Assembly (NCBI GenBank): GCA_963738445.1 | Contig: CAVTWS010000023.1 | Span: 1-64,000, forward strand | DNA length: 64,000 bases | Source: CAVTWS01 sp963738445 | GTDB taxonomy: Bacteria; Actinomycetota; Acidimicrobiia; Acidimicrobiales; SHLQ01 | Reading direction: 5' to 3' | Part shown: positions 51,237-59,817 of the stretch, in pieces | Layout: every line of letters starts with the position of its first letter | Numbering within the stretch: position 1 is the first letter of the stretch | Notes under the pieces: generated by a model | Told to the model about the DNA's origin: nothing | The model's database searches: none | What the model saw: only the letters and a program-made list of their open reading frames with translations | Program-made: the position numbers and the translations under genes

Positions 51237-52325
51237 ATGCGGATCCTGTTCCCTGTACCCCCAACCAAGGTGTCCCAGGAGTTCGACACAGTCCGGGTCA
51301 TCCCGGGAGTCGAGCTCGTCGTCGTTGCGGCCACCTCCGACAGAGCGCGTCCTGCCGCGTATCGACTTCCGTCGGCTCGCGTCCCGTGGCTGGGTTCACC
51401 CGAACGGTGGACTGCGGCGCTGGCCTGGCTACGTAAGCTCGACGATCTCGATCCGGGACCTGTCGACCTGGTGCTGACCCAGGAGGTGTTCAGCGTCACC
51501 AGCGCCCAGGGGGTTGCCCTGGCTCGGCGCCTCGAATGCCCTCACGTGGTGCTCGTCGCCGAGATCCTCGACTCGAATCCCCTGTACCGCACGCCGCCGT
51601 GGTCGCTGTGGTACCACCGGGTTTCCCGGTCGGCCGACCGGTTCCTGTGCATCACTGAGGCGGCCCGGCGGCATCTCGTCGAGCTGGGCATCGCCGACGA
51701 CCGCATCGTCGTGGTCGCGCCGGGGGTGGATACCGACGTGTTCCACCCTGCCCCGGCGCTGCCGACGGACCCGGTGGTGGTCTTCGTGGGTGAGCTCCGC
51801 CCCGACAAAGGCATCCGGGCTGTCGTTGCCGCCTGCGACCGGCTCGTCGGCTCCCTCCCCGGTCTGTGCCTGCTGGTTGTGGGTGACGGCCCGCTACGGG
51901 AGTGGCTTGCGACAGCGGCAGCCGACCGTCCCTGGATCGAGGTTCGGGGCCGGGTTCCGCGCGAAGACATTCCCGATCTGCTGCGCAGGGCCCGAGTGTT
52001 CACGATCGCGCCCGAGGCTCGTCGGCTGTGGGCCGAACAGCTCGGCTTTGCCGTCATCGAGGCCATGTCGTGCGGCCTCCCCGTCGTCACCACCAATTGT
52101 GGAGCGCTGCCTGAGGTGGTCTCCGAGGGCGATCAGGTGGTGCCTCAGGGCGACATCGATGGGCTGGCCCGGGCACTGGCCGAGGCACTGGGGACGTCGG
52201 CCGACGAGCGGGGCCGCGCGAACCGCACGTGGGTGCTCGAGCGCTTCGACCTCCACCGCCAAGCCGAGCGCATGGGCGAGGCTCTGCGCGCCGTCGCCCG
52301 ACGCGCCGCTGGGAGTGCGGCATGA
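51237..52325 (+). CDS. family 4 glycosyltransferase
   Basis: 362 residues from the ATG at 51237 (MRILFPVPPTKVSQEFDTVR). ATGs at 51204 and 51225 are also in frame and no ribosome site decides. The GT-B features are VVLVAEILDSNPLYR, VVVAPGVDTDVFHPAP, FVGELRPDKGIRAVVAACDR (donor-binding glycine and Lys) and LGFAVIEAMSCGLPVVTTNC with the E-x7-E nucleotide-sugar motif. It is soluble or peripheral and transfers a sugar to a lipid-linked acceptor. Donor unknown. Its stop overlaps the next start (ATGA). Confidence 0.88.
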   Translation: MRILFPVPPTKVSQEFDTVRVIPGVELVVVAATSDRARPAAYRLPSARVPWLGSPERWTAALAWLRKLDDLDPGPVDLVLTQEVFSVTSAQGVALARRLECPHVVLVAEILDSNPLYRTPPWSLWYHRVSRSADRFLCITEAARRHLVELGIADDRIVVVAPGVDTDVFHPAPALPTDPVVVFVGELRPDKGIRAVVAACDRLVGSLPGLCLLVVGDGPLREWLATAAADRPWIEVRGRVPREDIPDLLRRARVFTIAPEARRLWAEQLGFAVIEAMSCGLPVVTTNCGALPEVVSEGDQVVPQGDIDGLARALAEALGTSADERGRANRTWVLERFDLHRQAERMGEALRAVARRAAGSAA

Positions 52326-53443
52326 AGATTGCGATCCCCGTCTACCACCTCCGCCGCACCGGAGGGATGGAGCGGTACACGTGGGAGGTCGGCCGAGGAC
52401 TGGCCGAGGCCGGTCACGAGGTCGGTTTTGTCGCTTTGGCGGCAAGCGCCGAAGCGCCGCCGCCGGGCGCGACCCTCGACGGCATCCGAGGGGGCCGACG
52501 GTCGAACAGCATCGCCGGCGCCGGCGAGCTGGTCACCTTCGGGGTGAGGGCCAGCGTGCGGATTCGCCGGCGCCATCGGGGTACGGCGGTCTACGGCCCA
52601 CTCGGCTCCCACTACCTGCCCGGTGTGGTGACCGCGCAGAGCGTCCACGGCGCGTGGGTCCGCGACCGCGGGCGCTACCTGGGGACCCCTCGCCCCTCGG
52701 TCTTCGACCGGGCGTTGATCCGAATGGAACAGGCAACTTACCGTCGATCCGCCATCAGCATCACGGCGCTGTCACCGATCTGTGCTGCCGATGTCTGCGA
52801 CATGTACGGCGTGGATCTCGACCGCATCACGGTGGTCGCGCCGGCAGCCGACCTCGCGACCTTCCGGCCGCCGACTAGCGAGCAGCGGGCCAGCGCTCGC
52901 CAGCGGTTCGGCCTGGCGGCCGACGACCTGGCCATCGGCGTGGTGGCGAACTACGCGTACCAGCGCAAGTGTGTGGGCAACCTCATCGACGCCTCGGCCC
53001 GCACGGGAGCGCGGCTGCTGGTCGCCGGGACAAGCGATCGGAGCCAGAGCGACTACGAGCGTCGTGCCGTTGCGGCCGGCGCCCGGGTCGATTTCCTCGG
53101 CTTGCTCGCCGATGTCGATCGCCTCTACCACGCGATCGACATCTTTGCGCTTCCGTCCGTGAACGAAGCCTACGGCATCGCCGCCCACGAGGCGATGGCG
53201 GCCGGGCTGCCGGCGATCTTGTCCACCCGCTGTGGCATCGCCGGGTTGCTCGACGCCGGGCGGCAGTACGTTCAGGTCGAACCAGCCGACACCGACCAGC
53301 TCGTGGCCGCCATCGGGAAGTTGGCGGACCCCACCGAGCGGGCAAGGATCGCGGTCAACGGCATGGCCTGGGCCAGGTCACGAACCTGGGACGACGTCGC
53401 CGCCGAGCTGGCGGTCGTGATCGAGGCGAGCCCGACCGGCTGA
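52322..53443 (+). CDS. family 4 glycosyltransferase
   Basis: 373 residues from the ATG at 52322, coupled to the preceding GT4 gene by 4-base overlap. Motifs are MKIAIPVYHLRRTGGMERYT (acceptor-side glycine loop), GSHYLPGVVTAQSVHGAWVR, VVAPAADLATFRP and FALPSVNEAYGIAAHEAMAA with the E-x7-E donor site. It transfers one sugar in the same glycan pathway. The two adjacent GT4 enzymes with the divergent flippase resemble repeat-unit assembly modules of exopolysaccharide loci. Confidence 0.88.
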   Translation: MKIAIPVYHLRRTGGMERYTWEVGRGLAEAGHEVGFVALAASAEAPPPGATLDGIRGGRRSNSIAGAGELVTFGVRASVRIRRRHRGTAVYGPLGSHYLPGVVTAQSVHGAWVRDRGRYLGTPRPSVFDRALIRMEQATYRRSAISITALSPICAADVCDMYGVDLDRITVVAPAADLATFRPPTSEQRASARQRFGLAADDLAIGVVANYAYQRKCVGNLIDASARTGARLLVAGTSDRSQSDYERRAVAAGARVDFLGLLADVDRLYHAIDIFALPSVNEAYGIAAHEAMAAGLPAILSTRCGIAGLLDAGRQYVQVEPADTDQLVAAIGKLADPTERARIAVNGMAWARSRTWDDVAAELAVVIEASPTG

Positions 53444-53712
53444 ACGGTCGGCTGGCCACGGCATGGCTGCGTCGGTTGGTTGGGACGACGACGAGTCCAG
53501 TCCGGGGGTGCTCGCGCACGGCGGCCCACGCTTTCCCCCTCGTACCCGGGCACCACCATCAGCGCCATTTCGATTCCGCGGCTGTCCTCCGCCTTCTCGT
53601 CATCGCACAGCGGGCCGAGCGGTCAGGTGGAGCGGATGCGCCGCCTGACCGGAGGCTGCGCATCGGCCCTGTGATGTGGGAAGCACGGCCCACACGAGGA
53701 GAGGCGTGCGCC

Positions 53713-54081
53713 GTGTGCCTTTCGCCTGAGGTCGATCTCGTCGCCGGGATCGTCGTCGGTGGCATCGGTGTCGACGTACTCAGCCGCGTCCGCCGCCCGG
53801 CGGAGCTGGCTCTGGCCTCGCGCCTGTTGCTGCTGGGCGTCCAACAGCTCGTCGAGGCTGTGCTGTGGTGGCGCCTCGACGGCAGCCTCGACGCCGAGCT
53901 ACGGGAGCCGGCATCGTGGTCGTACCCCCAGTTCGACCTGGTCATGGTGCCGGTGCTCGTGCCGCTGACGTTCTCGCTGCTCGCACCAGACCGCAGGCGC
54001 CGCTCGCTCCTCCGAGCGGTCGAGCCCTTGGGTACAGGACGACCAGCACGGTGTGCAACGTCACCCAGGGAGCGCCTCTGA
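53713..54081 (+). CDS. DUF6629-like membrane protein, truncated
   Basis: 122 residues from the GTG at 53713 (VCLSPEVDLVAGIVVGGIGV), which matches the M-C-F-S-P-E-A-D opening of DUF6629 membrane proteins. Two hydrophobic segments (residues 8-25 and 40-65, with LLLLGVQQLVEAVLWW) and part of a third (VMVPVLVPLTFSLLA) are present. Homologues continue with more spans to about 220 residues; here similarity stops at RRRRSLLRAVE and the tail is wrong-frame-like. It is a truncated gene or has a frameshift near 54020. Function unknown. Confidence 0.5.
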   Translation: MCLSPEVDLVAGIVVGGIGVDVLSRVRRPAELALASRLLLLGVQQLVEAVLWWRLDGSLDAELREPASWSYPQFDLVMVPVLVPLTFSLLAPDRRRRSLLRAVEPLGTGRPARCATSPRERL

Positions 54082-54280
54082 CGAGCGACCGGGCAGTGTC
54101 CTGCAGCTACGCCGACGCGGGGACGCGGATCGTCGTAGCCCAGTCGGGGGCCAGGGGCGCAGGGCCATGGCGGCGGCGATGCCTTTGCACAGGTCCGTGC
54201 CGCCGCCACCCATCAGCGTGACCTCATGGCTACCTGGTGGAGCAGTACGTGTCGGGCGCCTGCTGGGAGTGGGTACGCGA

Positions 54281-54619
54281 TCAGGGTTCGACCACGATCC
54301 AACCGCGGCGTTGCAGCTCGGCCGCCAGGCGCGCCGCGGGCAGCTTCGTGAGCAGCTGCTCCTCGGCGAGGACTCGAGGTGACGGGCGCACCGGCGCCGC
54401 GCCGACCGTGGGCGACTCCTCGCCGTCCTCGTTCTCGAGCTGGGCGATGAGTTGCTCAGCTTCGTCCCGGGTGAACTTGCCGGCGGCCTGACGTTGCGTG
54501 AAGTGCATCGCCCCGCGGGCATCTCGGAAGTCGGCGTGGCCCGCCGCCTGCACCAGCGCGAGGAGCTGCTGGAGTTGCGAGCGTGATGCCGGGGGTCCTG
54601 ATTGTTGTGCGAAGGCCAT
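54281..54619 (-). CDS. conserved small actinobacterial protein
   Basis: 112 residues. The core SRSQLQQLLALVQAAGHADF, RDARGAMHFTQRQAAGKFTR and DEAEQLIAQLENED is strongly helical and charged. The C-terminal 35 residues end LAAELQRRGWIVVEP. It has no membrane segment or enzyme motif. The composition and patterning look like a genuine conserved small cytosolic protein, perhaps a nucleic-acid or ribosome-associated factor. I cannot name its family. It is intact, with its own short upstream region. Confidence 0.65.
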   Translation of the reverse strand: MAFAQQSGPPASRSQLQQLLALVQAAGHADFRDARGAMHFTQRQAAGKFTRDEAEQLIAQLENEDGEESPTVGAAPVRPSPRVLAEEQLLTKLPAARLAAELQRRGWIVVEP

Positions 54620-54687
54620 GGGGGACAGTCTGCTCGACGGCGCTGACAGTCCCGAGGAGGCCCAGTCAGGGTCTCCCGCCGGCCGCC

Positions 54688-56466
54688 TCAGCGTTCGGGG
54701 TACCGGAGGCCGTGACCGAAGCGGAAGACCGGGTCAGCGGTGTCGAAGGGAACGTCGCTGCGGCTGGCCACCACCGCCTCCATCGACCGCGGGAGATCGA
54801 AGGGGAGTTTGCCCTGAGGCTGAGCGTGGCCGAAGAGGACGTCGACGAGGGCCCCTCCGTCGATCCCGAAGTTGATGACGATGGCCGCCGCTTCGTTCAC
54901 GAACGGGGTGATCACGGCCGGCCGGTCGAGGTAGATGTCGATGATCGTGGGGACCTGGGCACAGATCGCGGTGATGCGTTCGATCTCGGCGTCGGCGAAC
55001 TCCAGGGTGCCGTGTTGGATCATCTGACCTGGTTCTGAGGGTGCCTTGATGCGGAGCAGCGCCGCGTCGGCGTCCGCGGGATCGGTCACCACGGTGGCGT
55101 GCCGGCCGACCGCGTCGGGCTGGGCGCCTTCGACGTACACCCGTAGCCCGGGACCCAGCGGGAGCATGGGGGCAGCGGCGCGGTCGTGGTTGGTGAGCAG
55201 GGTGAGCGACGCCTGCTGAGCCCGAACGCCGGCGTGTCGGAACTCGGCGCAGCCGACGACGGCCGCCGCTCGGTCGTCGTCGACGAAGGGGTTGTCGAAC
55301 AGGCCGAGCACGAACTTCTCCCGCAGGAGGCGGCGGGCCGATTCGTCGACGCGAGCCTCGGTCAGCCGGCCCGATCGCACGAGCTCCACGATGACTTCGG
55401 GGCAGTGCTCACCGCCGAACTGGTCGACCCCGGCCTCGATGATCTTCAGGACCCGTTCCTCGGTGTCGAGATGCTCGACGCCCCACGCCCGAGCCTTGGC
55501 CAGGTCGGTCAGCGCGGGCATGAGCTCGAGGAGGGGGCCCAGGTCGTCGTTGTCGGTGATCAGGCCCCAGTCGGTGCACACGACGCCGTCGAAGCCGAGC
55601 TCGTCGCGGAGTATGCCGGTGATCACGGACCGGTTGAACGAGAACCCGACCTCCTCGTAGTCGGTCCCGACGGGCATCCCGTAGTAGGGCATGATCTGGG
55701 ACACCCCGGCGGCGATCAGGGCTCGGAACGGTTCGAGGTGGTAGGCGAAGTTGTCGCCCGGGTACACCTGCTCCCTGCCGTAGGAGAAGTGGGGGTCGGT
55801 GCCGTCCTTCTGGGGGCCGCCACCGGGGAAGTGTTTGGCCATCATGGCCACCGAGTCGGCGCCCAGCCGTTCCCCCTGGAACCCGCGGACGTACGCCACG
55901 GCCAGGCGAGCGCTGAGGTCGGCGTCCTCGCCGAAGGTGCCCGAGATCCGGCCCCACCGTGGCTCGGTGGTCAGGTCGACCTGCGGGTGCAGGCCGACGC
56001 GGATCCCGACCGCGGTGTACTCCCGTCGGGCGATGTCCCCGAACTCCCGGACGAGCTCCTCGGAGTCGATCGCGGCCAGACCGAGCGGCTCGGGCCACTG
56101 GGAGAACGGACCGGCGACCATCGACGCCAGCGGATTGTCCATGAAGTGGTGGCGAGGATCGGTCGACAAGGTGACGGGGATCCCGAGCGGCTGCTCGGCC
56201 GCCAAGCCTTGGAGCTCGTTGTGCCACCGGGCGAACGCGCGCCCATCGGGTGCGGCGCCGAGGAGGTTGAAGTGCGTGATGCGCCGCTCGACCAGCAACG
56301 TCTGCGCCGACGGGCTCTGCAGGAAGGGATGCCGGGCGGCGAGATCGCCGGGGGCGGTGACCGTGTGGAACAGCAGGCCGGCCTTGTCGGCCAGGGTCAT
56401 CCGGCCGAGCAGATCTTCGACTCGGTCGAGGACGGCGAGCGCGGGATCCTGGTACGGAAATGTCAT
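54688..56466 (-). CDS. glycoside hydrolase family 3
   Basis: 592 residues from the ATG at 56466, with GAAGGTGA about 8 bases upstream. The GH3 TIM-barrel comes first (VTLSTDPRHHFMDNPLA, RWGRISGTFGEDADLSARLA, KHFPGGGPQKDGTDPHFSYG), with the nucleophile Asp in VVCTDWGLITDND. The C-terminal alpha/beta sandwich follows (LRIKAPSEPGQ, then FVNEAAAIVINFGIDGGALV, ending FRFGHGLRY). No signal peptide is seen, so it is cytosolic unless exported by another route. It removes beta-linked sugars, possibly recycling glycan fragments. It resembles beta-glucosidase/beta-xylosidase-type members; the true substrate is unknown. Confidence 0.88.
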   Translation of the reverse strand: MTFPYQDPALAVLDRVEDLLGRMTLADKAGLLFHTVTAPGDLAARHPFLQSPSAQTLLVERRITHFNLLGAAPDGRAFARWHNELQGLAAEQPLGIPVTLSTDPRHHFMDNPLASMVAGPFSQWPEPLGLAAIDSEELVREFGDIARREYTAVGIRVGLHPQVDLTTEPRWGRISGTFGEDADLSARLAVAYVRGFQGERLGADSVAMMAKHFPGGGPQKDGTDPHFSYGREQVYPGDNFAYHLEPFRALIAAGVSQIMPYYGMPVGTDYEEVGFSFNRSVITGILRDELGFDGVVCTDWGLITDNDDLGPLLELMPALTDLAKARAWGVEHLDTEERVLKIIEAGVDQFGGEHCPEVIVELVRSGRLTEARVDESARRLLREKFVLGLFDNPFVDDDRAAAVVGCAEFRHAGVRAQQASLTLLTNHDRAAAPMLPLGPGLRVYVEGAQPDAVGRHATVVTDPADADAALLRIKAPSEPGQMIQHGTLEFADAEIERITAICAQVPTIIDIYLDRPAVITPFVNEAAAIVINFGIDGGALVDVLFGHAQPQGKLPFDLPRSMEAVVASRSDVPFDTADPVFRFGHGLRYPER

Positions 56467-56505
56467 GTGGCGGTCACCTTCCTGGAGGTCAGAGACTAAC
56501 CTGCG

Positions 56506-56880
56506 GGCGCTCACGGCAGCTTCGGAGGCGGACGACTTCCGCCCCCGCCTGGCCTACAGCCGATCCAAGCTGGCCAACATCCTCTACGGGCGCGGAACTG
56601 GGCCGCCGCCTCGCCGGTACCGGTGTCGACGTGTGGTCTGCTCACCCGGGTGCGGTCGACACGCCGATGATGCGCCGGAACTTCGAGCAGCCGGCCATGC
56701 GGCCGCTCCTCCGGGTGGTCCGACCGCTCCTGATCTCGGCGTCCGATGCGGCCACGGGGTTGCTCCGGGTGGCGCTCGACCCAACCTGCGAGTCTCGTCC
56801 GGCGACTACTTCGGGCTCGGCGCCCGCAAGGTGCCCGATGCCCCGCTCCTCGACGGGCCGTCGATCAGCAGGCGCGGCAG
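56506..56880 (+). pseudogene. 3' fragment of a short-chain dehydrogenase
   Basis: The frame around 56530-56875 reads FRPRLAYSRSKLANILYGAE, containing the catalytic Tyr and Lys (YxxxK). After a shift it continues RRLAGTGVDVWSAHPGAVDT, MRPLLRVVRPLLISASDAAT and ends near SSGDYFGLGARKVPDAPLLD. These are the second half of a retinol-dehydrogenase-like SDR. The NAD-binding first half is missing because the GH3 gene lies immediately to the left. It is a dead fragment with at least two frame changes. Confidence 0.6.
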
Positions 56881-57263
56881 GGTTCGAAGGCCGAACCCTC
56901 TCGTGTTGTTGGCCCCGCTGATCCGGCCGAAAATCCGGTGGAACTACGAGATGCGACGCGCGCAGTTCGAGCAGGTACCGAAGGTACCGAACGCGTGGTG
57001 TTCCTGGGCGACAGCATCACCGAAGGCAAGCTGTGGGACGAGAGGGTCCCGACGCTTCCCACGGTGAACCGCGGTATCGGCGGCGACACCGTCCGGGGAG
57101 TGCTGGATCGGCTCGACAGCGCGATCGTCGAACCGCAGGCGGTGTCGGTGCTGATCGGGACCAACGATCCCGCCGGTACGGGACCTTCGCGCCGGGTGGC
57201 CGACATCGCGGCCGCGGCCGACGAGCTGCTGAGCCGAATCCGGTCGGCGGCCCGCTACCGGGT
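56878..57263 (+). pseudogene. 5' part of an SGNH/GDSL-type hydrolase, truncated and frameshifted
   Basis: It reads PLIRPKIRWNYEMRRAQFEQ then, after a shift near 56985, ERVVFLGDSITEGKLWDERV. It continues TVNRGIGGDTVRGVLDRLDS and AVSVLIGTNDPAGTGPSRRV. The catalytic Ser block (FLGDSITEG), Gly and Asn blocks (NRGIGGDT, GTND) of SGNH esterases are clear. The block V region with the catalytic Asp-x-x-His is missing, as the frame ends shortly after RIRSAARYR and the phosphotransferase gene follows on the other strand. It was an esterase or lipase-like enzyme. Confidence 0.6.
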
Positions 57264-57278
57264 GGGCGGCGACCGGGT

Positions 57279-58676
57279 TCAACGCCGGATGATCGGGTGG
57301 TGGGTCGTCGCGAGCGCACCCATGGCCGGGCGGGCGAGGGCGGTGAGCCATGACGCGTGGGCCCATGCGTAGGGGAGCAGGTCGACCACGTCGAGCCGTC
57401 CGGTACGGACGAGATCGTCGACGGCGCGGCGCCCGTCCTCGACGGTCGCCGGCTCGGAGCCGAGCAGGAGGGTGAGGTGGCCGAGCTCGGCCTGCCTGGG
57501 CGCGTCGCCGTAGCGGTCAGCCCGGTCGAGGTGTTTGATGATGCGGGCCATGCCCTTGGCCCGCCGGGCGGCGAACGGGTCGGCGACGGCCGGCACCACG
57601 ATCGTGCGGAGCTGTTCGAGCAACGCATCGTGGAACGGTGAGTTGGTGGTGGGCGCGGGTTCGGCATCGATGTCGATCGAGGGGAGCTCGGCCCCGTGTG
57701 CGGCGGCCATCGCCTCGACCGTCACCCGGCTGTGCAGGGCGCGGTAGATGAGCTGGTTGCCGAGATCCTCACGGGGATCGAGACCGTACGACTCGCGGTC
57801 GACGTACAGCACCGCGATCCTCAGCTCGGCGAAGAGCAGGTGGTAGCGCAGCCGCACCGGGTCGATCGGCTCGCCCCCGGCGGCGACGTAGCGCTCGCAG
57901 AAGAGATCGAAATCGGGCACTGGTTCCTGGACGTTGCGGGTTCCGACCCAGGCCAGGTCCTCCAGCGGGTCGCCGAGGTGGCCGAGCTCGAAATCGAGGA
58001 TCGCCGTGACCCGCCGGCCGTCGTGGAGGAAGTTGCCGGGGCCGGTGTCGCCCTGCACGAGCGCCGGCCGCCGGGCGACCGCGGGCTGGTGCTCGCGCAG
58101 CCAGCGGAAGGCGGCCGTGTAGAAGGGGCGGGGGAGGCCGGTGTCGTCGAGGCGTGTCTGCCAGATGTCGATCTCGGCGAGCACGTGCTCGTCGAGGCTC
58201 TCGACCGGTGCGAGCGAGCCGAGTGGGAGCGATGCCGGATCGACGGCATGGAGCCGGGCGAGGTGGGCGGCCAGGTCGTCGAGGATCGGCTGCTGGACCG
58301 CAGGCTCGAGGTCCCCGAAGCGGGCCTCGCCAGGGACGTGCTCGAGCAGGACGGCCTCGAGCTCGGGGTGCACGCCGATGACTTCCGGCACGGGTGCGCC
58401 GGCGGCGTGAGCGGCGCGGTACACGTCGGCTTCCCGGCGCAGCGTGTAGTGCTCCCGGGTCGACGGGGCGGCGGCGTCGAGTCGGAGGAACCAGTGACGC
58501 TCGTCGGCCGGGTCGATCGGCTGGACGCGCCACGCCTGGTGCCGCCCGCCGCCGGGCAGGCGGGTCAGCTCGACGTCATCGATGCCGGTCTCGGCGGCGA
58601 CCCATCGCCTGATCTCGGAGGAGACCCATCGCTTGATCTCCGAGGAGATGGTGTCCGGGGCCGATGTGTCGCTCAT
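57279..58676 (-). CDS. phosphotransferase (choline kinase / APH-like fold)
   Basis: 465 residues from an ATG with AGGAG 7 bases upstream. Motifs are the N-lobe WFLRLDAAAP, the catalytic loop LVQGDTGPGNFLHDGRR and ILDFELGHLGDPLEDLAW with the metal-binding Asp. The protein is longer than the average family member because of a helical C-terminal extension of about 100 residues (RRAKGMARIIKHLDRADRYG). It is divergent from the DUF7064/7065-like gene at 58708, just as the paralogous phosphotransferase at 8448-9661 is coupled to the DUF7064/7065-like gene at 7507. The substrate is unknown. Confidence 0.8.
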   Translation of the reverse strand: MSDTSAPDTISSEIKRWVSSEIRRWVAAETGIDDVELTRLPGGGRHQAWRVQPIDPADERHWFLRLDAAAPSTREHYTLRREADVYRAAHAAGAPVPEVIGVHPELEAVLLEHVPGEARFGDLEPAVQQPILDDLAAHLARLHAVDPASLPLGSLAPVESLDEHVLAEIDIWQTRLDDTGLPRPFYTAAFRWLREHQPAVARRPALVQGDTGPGNFLHDGRRVTAILDFELGHLGDPLEDLAWVGTRNVQEPVPDFDLFCERYVAAGGEPIDPVRLRYHLLFAELRIAVLYVDRESYGLDPREDLGNQLIYRALHSRVTVEAMAAAHGAELPSIDIDAEPAPTTNSPFHDALLEQLRTIVVPAVADPFAARRAKGMARIIKHLDRADRYGDAPRQAELGHLTLLLGSEPATVEDGRRAVDDLVRTGRLDVVDLLPYAWAHASWLTALARPAMGALATTHHPIIRR

Positions 58677-58682
58677 AAATAG

Positions 58683-58699
58683 GCTCCTAATTTAGTAGC
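58683..58699. promoter_or_regulatory. dyad in the divergent promoter region
   Basis: GCTCCTAA-T-TTAGTAGC: 7 of 8 positions pair about a central T. It lies in a 31-base gap between the divergent starts at 58676 and 58708, so it is well placed to control both genes. Part of it doubles as the ribosome site (AGGAG on the minus strand) of the phosphotransferase gene. Whether a regulator binds it is unknown. Confidence 0.45.
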
Positions 58700-58707
58700 G
58701 TGGCGCG

Positions 58708-59691
58708 GTGGCCGTCGACTTCCCGTTCGAGGAACCGCTTCGTTTCCGCCCCGCTGATGATCTCCTCCACGTTCCGGGACCGCACTGGGACTGGACCGAG
58801 ACGATGTGGTTCACGTTCCAGGTGCCCGAACGGGATCTGATGGCCTGGCTCTATGTCCAGATGCGTCCCAACCAGAAGACCGTCGCCGGTGGCGCCTTCG
58901 TGTACGGGCCACCGTCGACGCTGCCGTGGGAGGTGCCGTACTTCGCCTACCAGCACCACCAGCCCATCCCGGATCCGCTGGACCTGCGCGACGTCACCTT
59001 CCGCACGGGGGTGTCGGTCCGGGTGGTCGAGCCCGGGATGGTGTACGACCTCGGATACCGCTTCCGAGACCGGGACGATCTCGTGGTCGATCTGCGCTTC
59101 GAGGGCATCACGCCGCCCGTGCCGCACCTCCAGGGCGCGCCGCCCTTCACCGGCTCGTCGCACTACGACCAGCACGGCCGGGTCACCGGGACGGTGCACC
59201 TGCGCGGTGAGACGATCGACGTCGATTGCGTGACCATCCGGGACCGGTCCTGGGGACGCCGGCCCGAGCTCCTCGGACGGGGCGGCCGGCTCAGCTACGT
59301 GTATGGGGCGGCATCGACGGAGGATGCGTTCCTGGCGTTCTGCGTGCCGTCGCCGGCCGACCCAGAGGTCGAGCACCTCTCGTCCGGGTACCTGCTTCGC
59401 GACGGCCGGCTCCGCCGTCTGGTCGAGGCCACCCGACGGGTCAGTCGCCGGCACGATGGGATGGTCGACCGTATCGACCTCGACGCCGTCGACACCGACG
59501 GCCGTCACCTGGTGGGCCGGGCGCAGACCCGCAGCGGCATGTTCCTTCCCACGAACAACGTGTGCATCAACGCCTACCTGCGCTGGCAGTTCGGCCCTTC
59601 GGAGTCCGAGCTGGTCGAGGGTTGGGGCGAGGACCAGGACATCTGGTCGGTCGACGCACTGGCCGACCGGATCCACGGAACCACCCGCTGA
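58708..59691 (+). CDS. DUF7064/7065-like (hydroxyneurosporene-synthase/lipocalin-like) protein
   Basis: 327 residues from the GTG at 58708. Strand-rich protein with WDWTETMWFTFQVPERDLMA, DVTFRTGVSVRVVEPGMVYD, the central CVTIRDRSWGRRPELLGRGG and ending DIWSVDALADRIHG. The D-R-S-W-G-R block corresponds to that of the gene at 7507-8451, though overall similarity is moderate. It is soluble and probably binds hydrophobic molecules. Because the start is so close to the upstream gene, the transcript may have almost no leader. It pairs with the divergent phosphotransferase. Confidence 0.65.
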   Translation: MAVDFPFEEPLRFRPADDLLHVPGPHWDWTETMWFTFQVPERDLMAWLYVQMRPNQKTVAGGAFVYGPPSTLPWEVPYFAYQHHQPIPDPLDLRDVTFRTGVSVRVVEPGMVYDLGYRFRDRDDLVVDLRFEGITPPVPHLQGAPPFTGSSHYDQHGRVTGTVHLRGETIDVDCVTIRDRSWGRRPELLGRGGRLSYVYGAASTEDAFLAFCVPSPADPEVEHLSSGYLLRDGRLRRLVEATRRVSRRHDGMVDRIDLDAVDTDGRHLVGRAQTRSGMFLPTNNVCINAYLRWQFGPSESELVEGWGEDQDIWSVDALADRIHGTTR

Positions 59692-59817
59692 CGACGCCGG
59701 GCGGCGGGTCCCCGGATGCTGGTAACGCCGACGTCTCGGCGGTGGTCTACTGCGTGGCCGACAGGTGAAGGGTTAGGGTTGCGGCAGTCCAATGGGGTAG
59801 GGAGCCGACGAGGAGCC

